Shown here one piece after another: positions 28,789 through 37,344 of a stretch of 64,000 nt of DNA; within the stretch, counting starts at the first letter, position 1, and every line of letters begins with the position of its first letter. The notes beneath the pieces are model-generated. The model saw nothing but the letters and a program-made list of their open reading frames with translations. It was not told the DNA's origin and ran no database searches. This DNA is from Streptomyces shenzhenensis. Its GTDB lineage: Bacteria; Actinomycetota; Actinomycetes; Streptomycetales; Streptomycetaceae. The stretch spans positions 36,543 to 100,542 of the forward strand of contig NZ_PENI01000036.1 of NCBI RefSeq assembly GCF_003688995.1, written 5' to 3'. Position numbers and translations under genes: made by a program.

Positions 28789-28860
28789 GCCAGTTCTTCC
28801 TTCTTCTTTACGGACCGGTGGGGGTTGTCCACCGGACGATCAGGGGGGTGGTGCGGGCGC

Positions 28861-29682
28861 TCAGTGGTGCTCGGCGAGGGCGCCCTGGATGTAGGTGCAC
28901 GTCAGCAGCACGAAGACGTACGCCTGCAGTGCCTGGATGAAGAGCTCGAAGGCCGTCATCACGATGGTCATGACGAAGCTGACGCCGGCGTAGGCGATGC
29001 CGATGCCGTTCAGCAGGTACCAGCTGGCGATCGTGAAGAGCAGCAGCAGGGTGTGGCCCGCGAACATGTTCGCGAAGAGCCGGACCGCGTGGGTGAAAGG
29101 CCGCACCAGCAGGTTCGAGAAGAACTCGATGGTCATGGCGAGCGGCAGCACCGCGCCCAGCGACTTGTCGTAGCCCGTGACGTTCTTGAAGAAGCCGACG
29201 AAGCCGTGCCGCTTGAAGGTCAGCGAGACCCACAGGACGTAGACGATCAGGGCCAGCACGAGCGGGTACGCGATGATCGACGTCACCGGGAACTGGGCGA
29301 GCGGGATGATCGACCAGAGGTTCATCATCCAGATGAAGAAGAACAGCGAGACGATCAGCGGGACGTACTTCTCGCCCTCCTTCTTGCCGATCGTCTCGTA
29401 CACGACGCCGCGCCGGATGAAGTCGTAGCCGGTCTCGGCCACCATCTGCAGCTTGCCGGGCACGACCTTCGGCCGGCGGAAGGCGGCCCAGAAGAATCCG
29501 ACGATGATGATCGAGCCGAGGAGCGCCAGCAGCATCGTCTTGTTGAAATACAGGTTGCTGTCGGCGTCGCCCCAGAGGGGCTCGAACAGGAACGAGTGCA
29601 GGCCCGGAGCGGGGAAGCCACAGCCATCGAAGATGTGGCAGTCGGTCTCGAAGGCGAGCACCTGCGTCGGGTCAGCACTCAC
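28861..29682 (-). CDS. atpB: F-type ATP synthase a subunit
   Basis: A 273-residue F0 stator with five to six membrane helices. The essential Arg lies in THAVRLFANMFAGHTLL, which faces E61 of the c ring. GTG start 29682 (VSADPTQVLAF) has AAGGAG upstream; the 12 preceding in-frame residues are not family-like. Separated from atpI by 225 nt. Confidence 0.95.
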   Translation of the reverse strand: MSADPTQVLAFETDCHIFDGCGFPAPGLHSFLFEPLWGDADSNLYFNKTMLLALLGSIIIVGFFWAAFRRPKVVPGKLQMVAETGYDFIRRGVVYETIGKKEGEKYVPLIVSLFFFIWMMNLWSIIPLAQFPVTSIIAYPLVLALIVYVLWVSLTFKRHGFVGFFKNVTGYDKSLGAVLPLAMTIEFFSNLLVRPFTHAVRLFANMFAGHTLLLLFTIASWYLLNGIGIAYAGVSFVMTIVMTAFELFIQALQAYVFVLLTCTYIQGALAEHH

Positions 29683-29907
29683 CGCGGGCTCCTTCTGCGT
29701 GGCGCATGGGTACGGCAACCTCGTTGTGTCGGCGCGGCGCAGGGCCGCGGGTCGGCACCGGACTGGTGTAACGGATGTGGGGGCGGCTGAGGGACATCTC
29801 GCCTCGCGATTGAGCAGGCGTCAGCTCGGATGCCCGCGCCCGCGATGCCGCAGTTGGCACCGGACGATAGCAGCATCTCTCATGCGCCTTTATCCCGGCC
29901 CTACCGC

Positions 29908-30354
29908 TCACGACTGGTGCCCGGTCTTCTCGGGCCTGTCGCCGCTCGCAGCGGCGGTCGAATCGGGTTCGACGTAGAGGATCTTGGACTTCATGTGCGC
30001 ACGCGTCTGTGCCGCGATCCAGCTGAGAGTGGCGAGGACGAGCGTGAGCGCGAAGGCCCGGGGGTTGAACAGCGTGGTGTTCTTGAACGCCGCGACGAAC
30101 ACGAACAGCAGCAGGATCTGCGCCGCGTAGAGCATCAGGCCCATGGCCTGGAACAGGTGCGGAAGCGACGCGGCGGTGCGCTGCAGGACGTACAGGCCGA
30201 GCCCCATGAACAGGATCACGATCAGCGTCGCGACGACCGCCCCGATGGCGCCCTTGCCACCCGCGACCACCGAGCTGACGACGGCGGCGAGCGCGCCGAC
30301 GGCAGCCGTGGGCACGGCAGCCTGGGCCAGGGTCCGGACGTCATTGGACGGCAT
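29908..30354 (-). CDS. atpI: AtpI, ATP synthase assembly protein
   Basis: A 148-residue protein with four membrane helices (around residues 13-33, 37-58, 70-95 and 97-118). It occupies the first position of the atp operon, where AtpI helps c-ring assembly or ion supply in other bacteria. Start ATG 30354 has GGAG 10 nt upstream; a GTG seven codons earlier lacks a ribosome site. Sequence is poorly conserved, so naming rests on position and topology. Confidence 0.82.
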   Translation of the reverse strand: MPSNDVRTLAQAAVPTAAVGALAAVVSSVVAGGKGAIGAVVATLIVILFMGLGLYVLQRTAASLPHLFQAMGLMLYAAQILLLFVFVAAFKNTTLFNPRAFALTLVLATLSWIAAQTRAHMKSKILYVEPDSTAAASGDRPEKTGHQS

Positions 30355-30657
30355 GGCGGCAACTCCGCTTTTCACAGGGGGCGTGGGGTGTCGTCATGGA
30401 CGAGCCTAACCCCGGGCTGAGTAGGGGAGACCTCACGCCAATGGACCGTCGCACTGCGGTCCTTCGGGTGTGTCCGGGGTTCTCGTGAACCGTATCACAA
30501 ACTATTTGATGAGGTCTTTACCTGGGACGTGTGCTAGCCGTCACACATGAGAGTGAGAGTGCGCGTCTGTGCAAGGACCAGGCCCACTTGTCTGGTATTA
30601 GGGGCTTTTGCTCCCCCACGGCTTGGCAATGCTCTAGTCAGATTCTTACCTTGGGCG
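30355..30657 (-). other. Intergenic region upstream of the atp operon
   Basis: About 300 nt without a credible gene; it must hold the atp promoter and the end of the preceding transcript. It includes an A/T-rich patch (caaactatttgatgagg near 30498) unusual for this genome and a TANNNT match ttaggct on the minus strand near 30410. No clear -35/-10 pair or terminator hairpin could be assigned. Confidence 0.4.
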
Positions 30658-31977
30658 TCAGCGTGACGTACCCGCGTTGCGCTCGTCCAGGAGGCGCGAA
30701 CGAGCGCCGACGGCGCTCGCCCCGTTGACCCCGGCGCTGACCGGAGTACGGGATTCGTCCTCAACTGGGGCCGCGGGAGGGCAGGTTGCGACGTCCGCCG
30801 CGGCGGCCCGCCGGCGCCGGTAGCGCGGCGGCACGAAGTGCTCGGCCCAGCGCGGGGCACGGGGCGTGAACCGCGGCAGCAGGAGCAGCACCAGGCCGAT
30901 CGCGCTGAGGAAGACCACGCCGAGCACGATCCACATGGACGCGGAGTTCACGGAGTAGGCCAGCGCCCCGAAGGCGATCAGCGCCGACCAGAAGTACATG
31001 ATCAGCACCGCCCGGCTGTGCGAGTGGCCGATCTCCAGGAGCCGGTGGTGCAGATGCCCGCGGTCGGCGGCGAACGGCGACTGACCGCGCCAGGTGCGGC
31101 GCACGATCGCCAGCACCAGGTCGGCGGCCGGCACCGCGATGATCGTCAGCGGCAGCAGCAGCGGGATGTAGACGGGCACCGTCTGGTGCACCGCCGCCTT
31201 CTCGGAGCCGGTGAACAGAGCCAGCGCGTCCGGGTCGACCTGCCCCGTGATGGAGATCGCACCCGCGGCCAGCACCAGGCCGATCAGCATCGAGCCGGAG
31301 TCGCCCATGAAGATCCGCGCGGGGTGCATGTTGTGCGGCAGGAAGCCCAGGCACATGCCCATCAGGATCGCCGAGAACAGCGTGGCCGGGGCGGCGGCCT
31401 CGATGCCGTACGAGTACCAGATCCGGTAGGCGTACAGGAAGAACGCCGCGGCGGCGATGCACACCATGCCGGAGGCGAGGCCGTCCAGGCCGTCCACGAA
31501 GTTCACCGCGTTGATCGTGATGACCACCAGCGCCACCGTCAGCAGCGTGCCCTGCCACGGGGTCAGCGCCACGTTGCCGACGCCGGGGATGGGCAGCCAC
31601 AGGATCGTCAGACCCTGCATGACCATCACGCCCGCCGCGATCATCTGCCCGCCCAGCTTGATCAGGGCGTCGATCTCGAACTTGTCGTCCAGGACACCGA
31701 TCAGCCAGATCAGCGCGGCCCCGGACAGCAGCGCGCGCGGCTCGTTGGACTTGGTGAAGACCTCGTTGAGGTTGGTCAGATGGTCGGCCGCCAGCAGGCC
31801 CGCGCACAGGCCGAAGAACATGGCGATCCCGCCGAGGCGCGGAGTGGGTTCCCGGTGCACGTCACGCGCCCGGATCTCCGGCATCGCCCCGGCCACGATC
31901 GCGAATTTCCGTACCGGCCCTGTCAGCAGATAGGTCACCGCGGCCGTGATGCAGAGCGTCAGCAGGTATTCACGCAC
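30658..31977 (-). CDS. WecA/MraY-like polyprenyl-phosphate sugar-1-phosphate transferase
   Basis: A 439-residue membrane enzyme of the glycosyltransferase 4 family with about eleven helices. Conserved motifs: DVHREPTPRLGG (substrate-binding loop), VLDDK, NAVNFVDGLDGLASG, MGDSGSMLIG (metal-binding) and RGHLHHRLLEIGHS (HxxH). It moves a GlcNAc-1-phosphate-like group to decaprenyl or undecaprenyl phosphate to start synthesis of a wall polymer or linkage unit. Start GTG 31977 (MREYLLTL) is chosen because GGGGAAG lies just before; a GTG 12 nt earlier is possible. The C-terminal 60 residues are a disordered tail. Confidence 0.88.
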   Translation of the reverse strand: MREYLLTLCITAAVTYLLTGPVRKFAIVAGAMPEIRARDVHREPTPRLGGIAMFFGLCAGLLAADHLTNLNEVFTKSNEPRALLSGAALIWLIGVLDDKFEIDALIKLGGQMIAAGVMVMQGLTILWLPIPGVGNVALTPWQGTLLTVALVVITINAVNFVDGLDGLASGMVCIAAAAFFLYAYRIWYSYGIEAAAPATLFSAILMGMCLGFLPHNMHPARIFMGDSGSMLIGLVLAAGAISITGQVDPDALALFTGSEKAAVHQTVPVYIPLLLPLTIIAVPAADLVLAIVRRTWRGQSPFAADRGHLHHRLLEIGHSHSRAVLIMYFWSALIAFGALAYSVNSASMWIVLGVVFLSAIGLVLLLLPRFTPRAPRWAEHFVPPRYRRRRAAAADVATCPPAAPVEDESRTPVSAGVNGASAVGARSRLLDERNAGTSR

Positions 31978-32115
31978 AGGCTTCCCCACAGGTCTCGCTG
32001 GCCATCACAGCCCCACACCCTAGCGAGGGACGCATATGTATGGGGACTTCCGGGTAGCGACGATGGTTGCACGAAGAGCTGTGCACCACATGCACGGCCC
32101 CGCGTCCGTCCCCGC

Positions 32116-33357
32116 TCAGCCGGGATACGGCGGAAATCTACCGGTCAGCTCGCGCACCTCGGCACGGGCCCCGACGGTATCGGCCGCACCCCGCAGCACC
32201 TCCGCCAGCAGCGCCCCGATCCGGTCGAGCTCCGCCTCCCGCATGCCCTGGGTGGTCACCGCCGCGGTGCCCAGGCGCAGCCCGCGGGCGTCCCCGTGCG
32301 GCAGCGCACAGCAGTCGAGGACCAGCCCGGCGGCGGCGAGCCGGCCCCGCGCGGTCCTCCCGTCGACGCCGAGCGGCGCCGGGTCGGCGGTGATCAGATG
32401 GGTGTCCGTGCCGCCGGTGGTCACGGCCAGCCCCTCGGCGGCCAGCCGCGCCGCCAGCACCCGCGCGTTGGCGACCACCTGCCGGGCGTACGCGGCGAAC
32501 GCCGGCGTCGCCGCCTCACCGAAGGCCACCGCCTTCGCGGCGACGGCGTTCATCTGGGCCCCGGCCTGAGTGAACGGGAACACGGCCCGGTCGACGCGCC
32601 CGGCCAGCTCGGCCCCGCACAGGATCATCCCGCCGCGCGGCCCGCGCAGCACCTTGTGCGTGGTGGCGCACACGACGTCGGCGTACGGCACCGGGCTGGG
32701 CGCCGCTCCCCCGGCGACGAGCCCGATCGGATGGGCGGCGTCCGCGATGAGATAGGCGCCGACCTCGTCGGCCACCTCCCGGAAGAAGGCGTAGTCCAGG
32801 TGGCGCGGGTAGGCGATCGACCCGCACACGATCGCCTTGGGCCGGTGCGAGCGGGCCAGCGCCCGGACCTGGTCCCGGTCGATGAGCCCGGTCTCCGCGT
32901 CCACCCCGTAGCCCACGAAGTCGAACCAGCGGCCGGAGAAGTTGGCCGGCGAGCCATGGGTGAGATGACCGCCGTAGGACAGCCCGAGGGCGAGGACGGT
33001 GTCGCCCGGCCGCAGCAGGGCGGCGTACGCGGCGAGCACGGCGGAGGAACCGGAGTGCGGCTGGACGTTGGCGTGCGCGGCGCCGAACAGCGCCCTGGCC
33101 CGGTCGACCGCGAGCCGCTCGGCGATGTCCACCAGCTCGCAGCCGCCGTGGTAGCGGGCGCCCGGATAGCCCTCGGCGTACTTGTTGGCGAGCGGCGAGC
33201 CCAGCGCCGCCAGCACGGCCGGGGACGCGTAGTTCTCGGCCGCGCTCAGCTGCAGGGTGGTCGACTGCCGGGCCAGTTCGCCCAGCAGGATATCGGCCAG
33301 CTCGGGATCCTGCCCGCGCAGCACATCGGCCTCGACGAGGGTATGGGTGACCGACAT
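32116..33357 (-). CDS. glyA: Serine hydroxymethyltransferase (divergent paralogue)
   Basis: A 413-residue fold-type I PLP enzyme. The PLP lysine is K235 in ATTHKVLRGPRGG; HSGSSAVLAAYAALL and the ADAAHP pocket are present. SHMT converts serine and tetrahydrofolate to glycine and methylene-tetrahydrofolate. The usual DMAHIAGLVA sequence is changed to ADAAHPIGLVAGG, and the protein is on the short side, so this may be a paralogue with altered substrate rather than the main GlyA. ATG has GGGAG upstream. It follows the phosphatase-like gene in the same direction. Confidence 0.85.
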   Translation of the reverse strand: MSVTHTLVEADVLRGQDPELADILLGELARQSTTLQLSAAENYASPAVLAALGSPLANKYAEGYPGARYHGGCELVDIAERLAVDRARALFGAAHANVQPHSGSSAVLAAYAALLRPGDTVLALGLSYGGHLTHGSPANFSGRWFDFVGYGVDAETGLIDRDQVRALARSHRPKAIVCGSIAYPRHLDYAFFREVADEVGAYLIADAAHPIGLVAGGAAPSPVPYADVVCATTHKVLRGPRGGMILCGAELAGRVDRAVFPFTQAGAQMNAVAAKAVAFGEAATPAFAAYARQVVANARVLAARLAAEGLAVTTGGTDTHLITADPAPLGVDGRTARGRLAAAGLVLDCCALPHGDARGLRLGTAAVTTQGMREAELDRIGALLAEVLRGAADTVGARAEVRELTGRFPPYPG

Positions 33358-33428
33358 GACGGACTCCCGGGCGGTCGACGGTGACGTACGTCCAATGTAG
33401 GCCCGGGGCGGAGGGGGTGCGCGGTCGG

Positions 33429-34088
33429 CTACATCCGTGCGGGGACGCCCGTGAGGGCCGTGACGACCGGGTCCAGCGCCTCGTGTATCTCGTCGCCGAT
33501 GGACCGGAAGAAGGTCAGGGGCGCGCCGTACGGGTCGTAGACCTCGTCGGCCTCGGCCGTGGGCGCCAGCAGCCAGCCGCGCAGCGCGGCGGCCGCCCGG
33601 ACCAGCGCGCGGGCCCGCGCGACCAGGCCGTCCTCCAGCGGCGGCAGCGTCGTCGGGTCTATCGCCCGGACCAGCCGGGTGAACTCCTTCAGCGTGAAGG
33701 TCCGCAGCCCTGCCGAATGGCCCATGGAGATGACCTGGGCCCGGTGGTCGCGGGTGGCGGTCAGCACCAGATCGGCCGTGATCACGTGCTCGTCGAGGAG
33801 TTCCCGGCCGGTGAAGCCGGAGGCGTCCGCGCCGAACTCGGCCAGCACGGCCTCCGCGTTCGACTCCATCGGCGCGCCCTCGTGGCCCCAGGTGCCCGCG
33901 CTCTCCACGATCAGCCCGCCGCCCAGGATGCCGAGCCGCTCCGTCACGAAATGCCGGGTCAGCCGCTCGGTGATGGGCGAGCGGCACACATTGCCGGTGC
34001 TGACGTGGAGGATGCGGAAGGTGTCGCGCGGGAATCCGAAGGTCGTCGTCTCCTCCGCGCTGCTGTCCCCGTTTCCTATGCCACGCAT
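33429..34088 (-). CDS. Low-molecular-weight phosphatase-like protein lacking the nucleophilic cysteine
   Basis: A 219-residue protein of the LMW protein-tyrosine/arginine phosphatase family. The P-loop normally reads C-x-G-N-x-C-R-S; here residues 30-37 read STGNVCRS, so Ser30 stands where the catalytic Cys belongs while C35 and R36 remain. The downstream DPYG motif with the general-acid Asp is retained. It could be a pseudo-phosphatase that binds phosphoproteins, or a protein with new chemistry. It has extra residues at the N-terminus and a C-terminal extension. Located between tsaC and glyA with about 50 nt to tsaC, suggesting one operon. Confidence 0.82.
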   Translation of the reverse strand: MRGIGNGDSSAEETTTFGFPRDTFRILHVSTGNVCRSPITERLTRHFVTERLGILGGGLIVESAGTWGHEGAPMESNAEAVLAEFGADASGFTGRELLDEHVITADLVLTATRDHRAQVISMGHSAGLRTFTLKEFTRLVRAIDPTTLPPLEDGLVARARALVRAAAALRGWLLAPTAEADEVYDPYGAPLTFFRSIGDEIHEALDPVVTALTGVPARM

Positions 34089-34140
34089 GGGGTTCCCCCC
34101 TGCTCGAGCGCAGTCGAGAGCTCGGGGGCCTCAGGGGCCG

Positions 34141-34788
34141 TCAATTCGCCACCTCGAGGTCGGGTACGACCTTTCGCAGCTCGTCCGGGGAGAGCGCGCC
34201 CTCGCGCAGCAGCACCGGCACGTCACCCGTGACGTCCACGATGGACGACGGCACATTGGCGGGGGTCGGGCCGCCGTCGAGGTAGACGGAGACGGAGTCG
34301 CCGAGCATCTCCTGGGCGGCGTCGCAGTCCTCCGGGGCCGGGTGGCCGGTGAGGTTCGCCGACGACACGGCCATCGGGCCGACCTCGGTCAGCAACTCGA
34401 TGGCGACCGGGTGCAGTGGCATGCGCACGGCAACCGTGCCCCGGGTGTCGCCGAGGTCCCACTGCAGCGACGGCTGGTGCCTGGCGACCAGCGTGAGGGC
34501 GCCCGGCCAGAACGCGTCGACCAGCTCCCAGGCCGACTCGGAGAAGTCCGTGACGAGGCCGTGCAGGGTGTTCGGGGAACCGATGAGGACGGGCGTGGGC
34601 ATGCTGCGGCCCCGGCCCTTGGCCTCCAGCAGGTCGGCCACGGCCTCCGCGGAGAACGCGTCGGCGCCGATGCCGTAGACGGTGTCGGTCGGCAGCACCA
34701 CGAGTTCGCCCCGGCGGACGGCGGACGCGGCCTCGCGCAGGCCCGTCGTGCGGTCGGTGGCGTCATTGGTGTCGTATCGCCGTGCCAT
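34141..34788 (-). CDS. tsaC: L-threonylcarbamoyladenylate synthase (TsaC/Sua5 family)
   Basis: A 215-residue YrdC-domain protein. Motifs LVVLPTDTVYGIGADA, KGRGRSMPTPVLIGS and SSANLTGHPAPED fit the family. It makes threonylcarbamoyl-AMP from threonine, bicarbonate and ATP for the universal t6A37 tRNA modification. It lacks the extra C-terminal Sua5 domain, so it is the short form. AAGGAG precedes the ATG. Follows prmC by 88 nt. Confidence 0.92.
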   Translation of the reverse strand: MARRYDTNDATDRTTGLREAASAVRRGELVVLPTDTVYGIGADAFSAEAVADLLEAKGRGRSMPTPVLIGSPNTLHGLVTDFSESAWELVDAFWPGALTLVARHQPSLQWDLGDTRGTVAVRMPLHPVAIELLTEVGPMAVSSANLTGHPAPEDCDAAQEMLGDSVSVYLDGGPTPANVPSSIVDVTGDVPVLLREGALSPDELRKVVPDLEVAN

Positions 34789-34876
34789 GTCTAGCGGTCT
34801 CCTTCTGTTGTCGCTCGGTTCGCCTCCGGGGTGCCCTCGGCCGGCCGGCGCGCCGCGGCCACTGCGCGCGTCGGCG

Positions 34877-35758
34877 TCACGGCAGGGCCCTGCGGGCGGT
34901 CGCGAACCGGGGGCGGTTGTTGAGGTCGGGGTGGTCGGCCGCGTCGGCCCAGCCCCGCTCCTCGGTGAAGACCCACGGCACCTGGCCGCCCTGGGTGTCG
35001 GCGTGCTCGACGACGACGACACCGCCGGGCCGCAGCAGCCGGTGCGCGGTGCGCTCCAGACCACGGATCAGGTCGAGGCCGTCCTCGCCGGAGAACAGGG
35101 CCAGCTCGGGGTCGTAGTCACGGGCCTCGGGAGCGACGTACTCCCACTCGGTGAGCGGGATGTACGGCGGGTTGGAGATGACGAGGTCGACCTGGCCGTC
35201 GAGGTCGGGGAAGGCGTCCAGGGCATTGCCCTGGCGCAGGTCGACCCGGGAGCCCGCCATGTTCTTACGGGTCCACCGGAGGGCTTCCTCGGACAGCTCG
35301 ACGGCGTGCACGCGCGAGCGCGGCACCTCCTGGGCCAGGGCGAGCGCGATCGCGCCGGAGCCGGTGCACAGGTCGACGATGAGCGGCTCGACCACGTCCA
35401 TGGCGCGCACGGCGTCTATGGCCCAGCCGACCACCGACTCGGTCTCCGGCCTGGGCACGAAGACACCCGGTCCGACCTGGAGCTCCAGATACCGGAAGTA
35501 GGCCCGCCCGGTGATGTGCTGGAGCGGCTCACGCTGCTCGCGGCGGGCGACGACCTCCCAGTAGCGGGCGTCGAAGTCGGCGTCCTTGACGGAGTGCAGC
35601 TCGCCCCGCTTCACGCCGTGCACGAACGCGGCGAGTTCCTCCGCGTCGTTGCGCGGCGAGGGCACGCCGGCGTCCGCCAGCCGCTGGGTGGCCTGCGCCA
35701 CCTCCGCGAGCAGCACGCTGCGGGAGGTCGGGGGTCGCCCCCCAAAATGTTGCTGCAC
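34877..35758 (-). CDS. prmC: Release factor glutamine methyltransferase PrmC (HemK)
   Basis: A 293-residue SAM methyltransferase: helical N-terminal domain, SAM-binding DLCTGSGAIALALA and the glutamine-recognition motif NPPYIP. It methylates the Gln of the GGQ motif in RF1 and RF2, and lies directly after prfA, which encodes RF1. Start GTG 35758 is chosen for GGAGG seven nt upstream; a GTG 42 nt downstream has no ribosome site. Gap to prfA is only 38 nt. Confidence 0.92.
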   Translation of the reverse strand: MQQHFGGRPPTSRSVLLAEVAQATQRLADAGVPSPRNDAEELAAFVHGVKRGELHSVKDADFDARYWEVVARREQREPLQHITGRAYFRYLELQVGPGVFVPRPETESVVGWAIDAVRAMDVVEPLIVDLCTGSGAIALALAQEVPRSRVHAVELSEEALRWTRKNMAGSRVDLRQGNALDAFPDLDGQVDLVISNPPYIPLTEWEYVAPEARDYDPELALFSGEDGLDLIRGLERTAHRLLRPGGVVVVEHADTQGGQVPWVFTEERGWADAADHPDLNNRPRFATARRALP

Positions 35759-35796
35759 GCTCGTCCTCCGGTCCTCGCTACGTCGTCCTACGTGCC

Positions 35797-36864
35797 TTAG
35801 GCGGCGGCCAGTTTCGCCGCCGAGTCCGCGTCGACACACGCCTGGATCACCGCGTCGAGTTCGCCGTCCAGGACCTGGTCCAGGTTGTACGCCTTGAAGC
35901 CGACACGGTGGTCCGAGATGCGGTTCTCCGGGAAGTTGTACGTGCGGATCTTCTCGGAGCGGTCGACGGTGCGGACCTGGCTGCGCCGGGCGTCGGCGGC
36001 TTCCTTCTCCGCTTCCTCCTGTGCGATGGCGAGCAGCCTGGAGCGCAGGATACGCAGAGCCTGCTCCTTGTTCTGCAGCTGGCTCTTCTCGTTCTGGCAG
36101 GAAGCGACGACTCCGGTGGGGATGTGCGTGATGCGTACGGCGGAGTCGGTGGTGTTGACGGACTGGCCGCCGGGTCCCGAGGACCGGTAGACGTCGATGC
36201 GGAGCTCGTTGGGGTTGATCTCCACGTCCACCTCCTCGGCCTCGGGGGTGACGAGGACACCGGCCGCCGAGGTGTGGATCCGGCCCTGGGACTCGGTGGC
36301 GGGCACGCGCTGCACACGGTGCACACCGCCCTCGTACTTCAGCCGGGCCCACACGCCCTGCCCCGGCTCGGTCTGCCCGCGGGACTTCACCGCGACCTGG
36401 ACGTCCTTGTAGCCGCCCAGCTCGGACTCGGTGGAGTCGATGATCTCGGTCTTCCAGCCGACGCGCTCGGCGTAGCGCAGGTACATGCGCAGCAGGTCGC
36501 CGGCGAACAGGGCCGACTCGTCGCCGCCCGCGCCCGCCTTGATCTCCAGGATGACGTCCTTGTCGTCGCTGGGGTCACGCGGGATGAGCAGGAAGCGCAG
36601 CTTCTCGGTGAGTTCCTCGCGCTGCTTCTCCAGCTCCTTGACCTCGGCGGCGAACTCCGGGTCTTCGGCGGCGAGTTCACGGGCCGTCTCGATGTCGTCG
36701 CCGGTCTGCTTCCAGGAGCGGTAGGCGGCGACGATCGGAGTCAGCTCGGCGTAGCGCTTGTTGAGCCTGCGCGCGTTGGCCTGGTCGGCGTGGACCGACG
36801 GATCGGCGAGCTTCTTCTCCAGATCGGCGTGCTCACCGACGAGTTCCTCGACGGCCTCGAACAT
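35797..36864 (-). CDS. prfA: Peptide chain release factor 1
   Basis: A 355-residue RF1. The stop-codon reading motif PAT is at 188-190 (RF2 would have SPF) and the peptidyl-tRNA hydrolysis motif GGQ at 232-234 (SSGPGGQSVNTTDSAV). It terminates translation at UAA and UAG. It sits between rpmE and its modifying enzyme gene prmC. Confidence 0.96.
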   Translation of the reverse strand: MFEAVEELVGEHADLEKKLADPSVHADQANARRLNKRYAELTPIVAAYRSWKQTGDDIETARELAAEDPEFAAEVKELEKQREELTEKLRFLLIPRDPSDDKDVILEIKAGAGGDESALFAGDLLRMYLRYAERVGWKTEIIDSTESELGGYKDVQVAVKSRGQTEPGQGVWARLKYEGGVHRVQRVPATESQGRIHTSAAGVLVTPEAEEVDVEINPNELRIDVYRSSGPGGQSVNTTDSAVRITHIPTGVVASCQNEKSQLQNKEQALRILRSRLLAIAQEEAEKEAADARRSQVRTVDRSEKIRTYNFPENRISDHRVGFKAYNLDQVLDGELDAVIQACVDADSAAKLAAA

Positions 36865-36926
36865 CTTGGGGCTCCTGTACTGCTCGGAAAGGGGGAAGGC
36901 GGGCGACCAAAAACGCCGGTCCCGGG

Positions 36927-36947
36927 CGTGCCCCGGTGAGGGGCACG
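36927..36947 (-). terminator. Hairpin in the rpmE-prfA spacer
   Basis: cgtgcccc (36927-36934) and ggggcacg (36940-36947) form an 8-bp stem with loop ggtga. It may partially terminate the highly expressed rpmE transcript. No T tract is seen. Confidence 0.4.
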
Positions 36948-36973
36948 GCCATGGACCGGCGAATGGGGGCTCG

Positions 36974-37198
36974 CTACTTCTTGGAGCCGGCGGCAGCCTT
37001 GCCGAAGCGGGCCTCGAAGCGGGCCACACGGCCACCGGTGTCGAGGATCTTCTGCTTGCCCGTGTAGAACGGGTGGCACTCGGAGCAGACCTCGGCCCGG
37101 ACGGTACCGGACTCGATGGTGCTGCGGGTGGTGAACGACGCGCCACAGGTGCAGCTGACCTGCGTCTCGACGTACGTGGGGTGGATGTCGCGCTTCAA
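36974..37198 (-). CDS. rpmE: Ribosomal protein bL31 (zinc-binding type)
   Basis: A 74-residue L31 with four Cys (CTCG near the N-terminus and CSEC later), so it is the C+ zinc form, distinct from the zinc-free paralogue induced under zinc starvation. It starts with TTG (37196-37198) preceded by GGAGACACC; no ATG or GTG is in a plausible place. The start of family similarity (LKRDIHPTYVETQ, first residue read as Met) agrees. Confidence 0.93.
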   Translation of the reverse strand: MKRDIHPTYVETQVSCTCGASFTTRSTIESGTVRAEVCSECHPFYTGKQKILDTGGRVARFEARFGKAAAGSKK

Positions 37199-37344
37199 GG
37201 TGTCTCCTAGGTTTCGGGAGGGCGCCGGGTCGCTGCCGCGGGGTGCGGGAGCGTGAACCGGAGCCGACGTACCAGTCTGCCAGGACTGGCGCCATCCCCC
37301 AAAACCGGGGGTGCGGGTGAAGTATTCCCCTGACGCCCAAGGGG

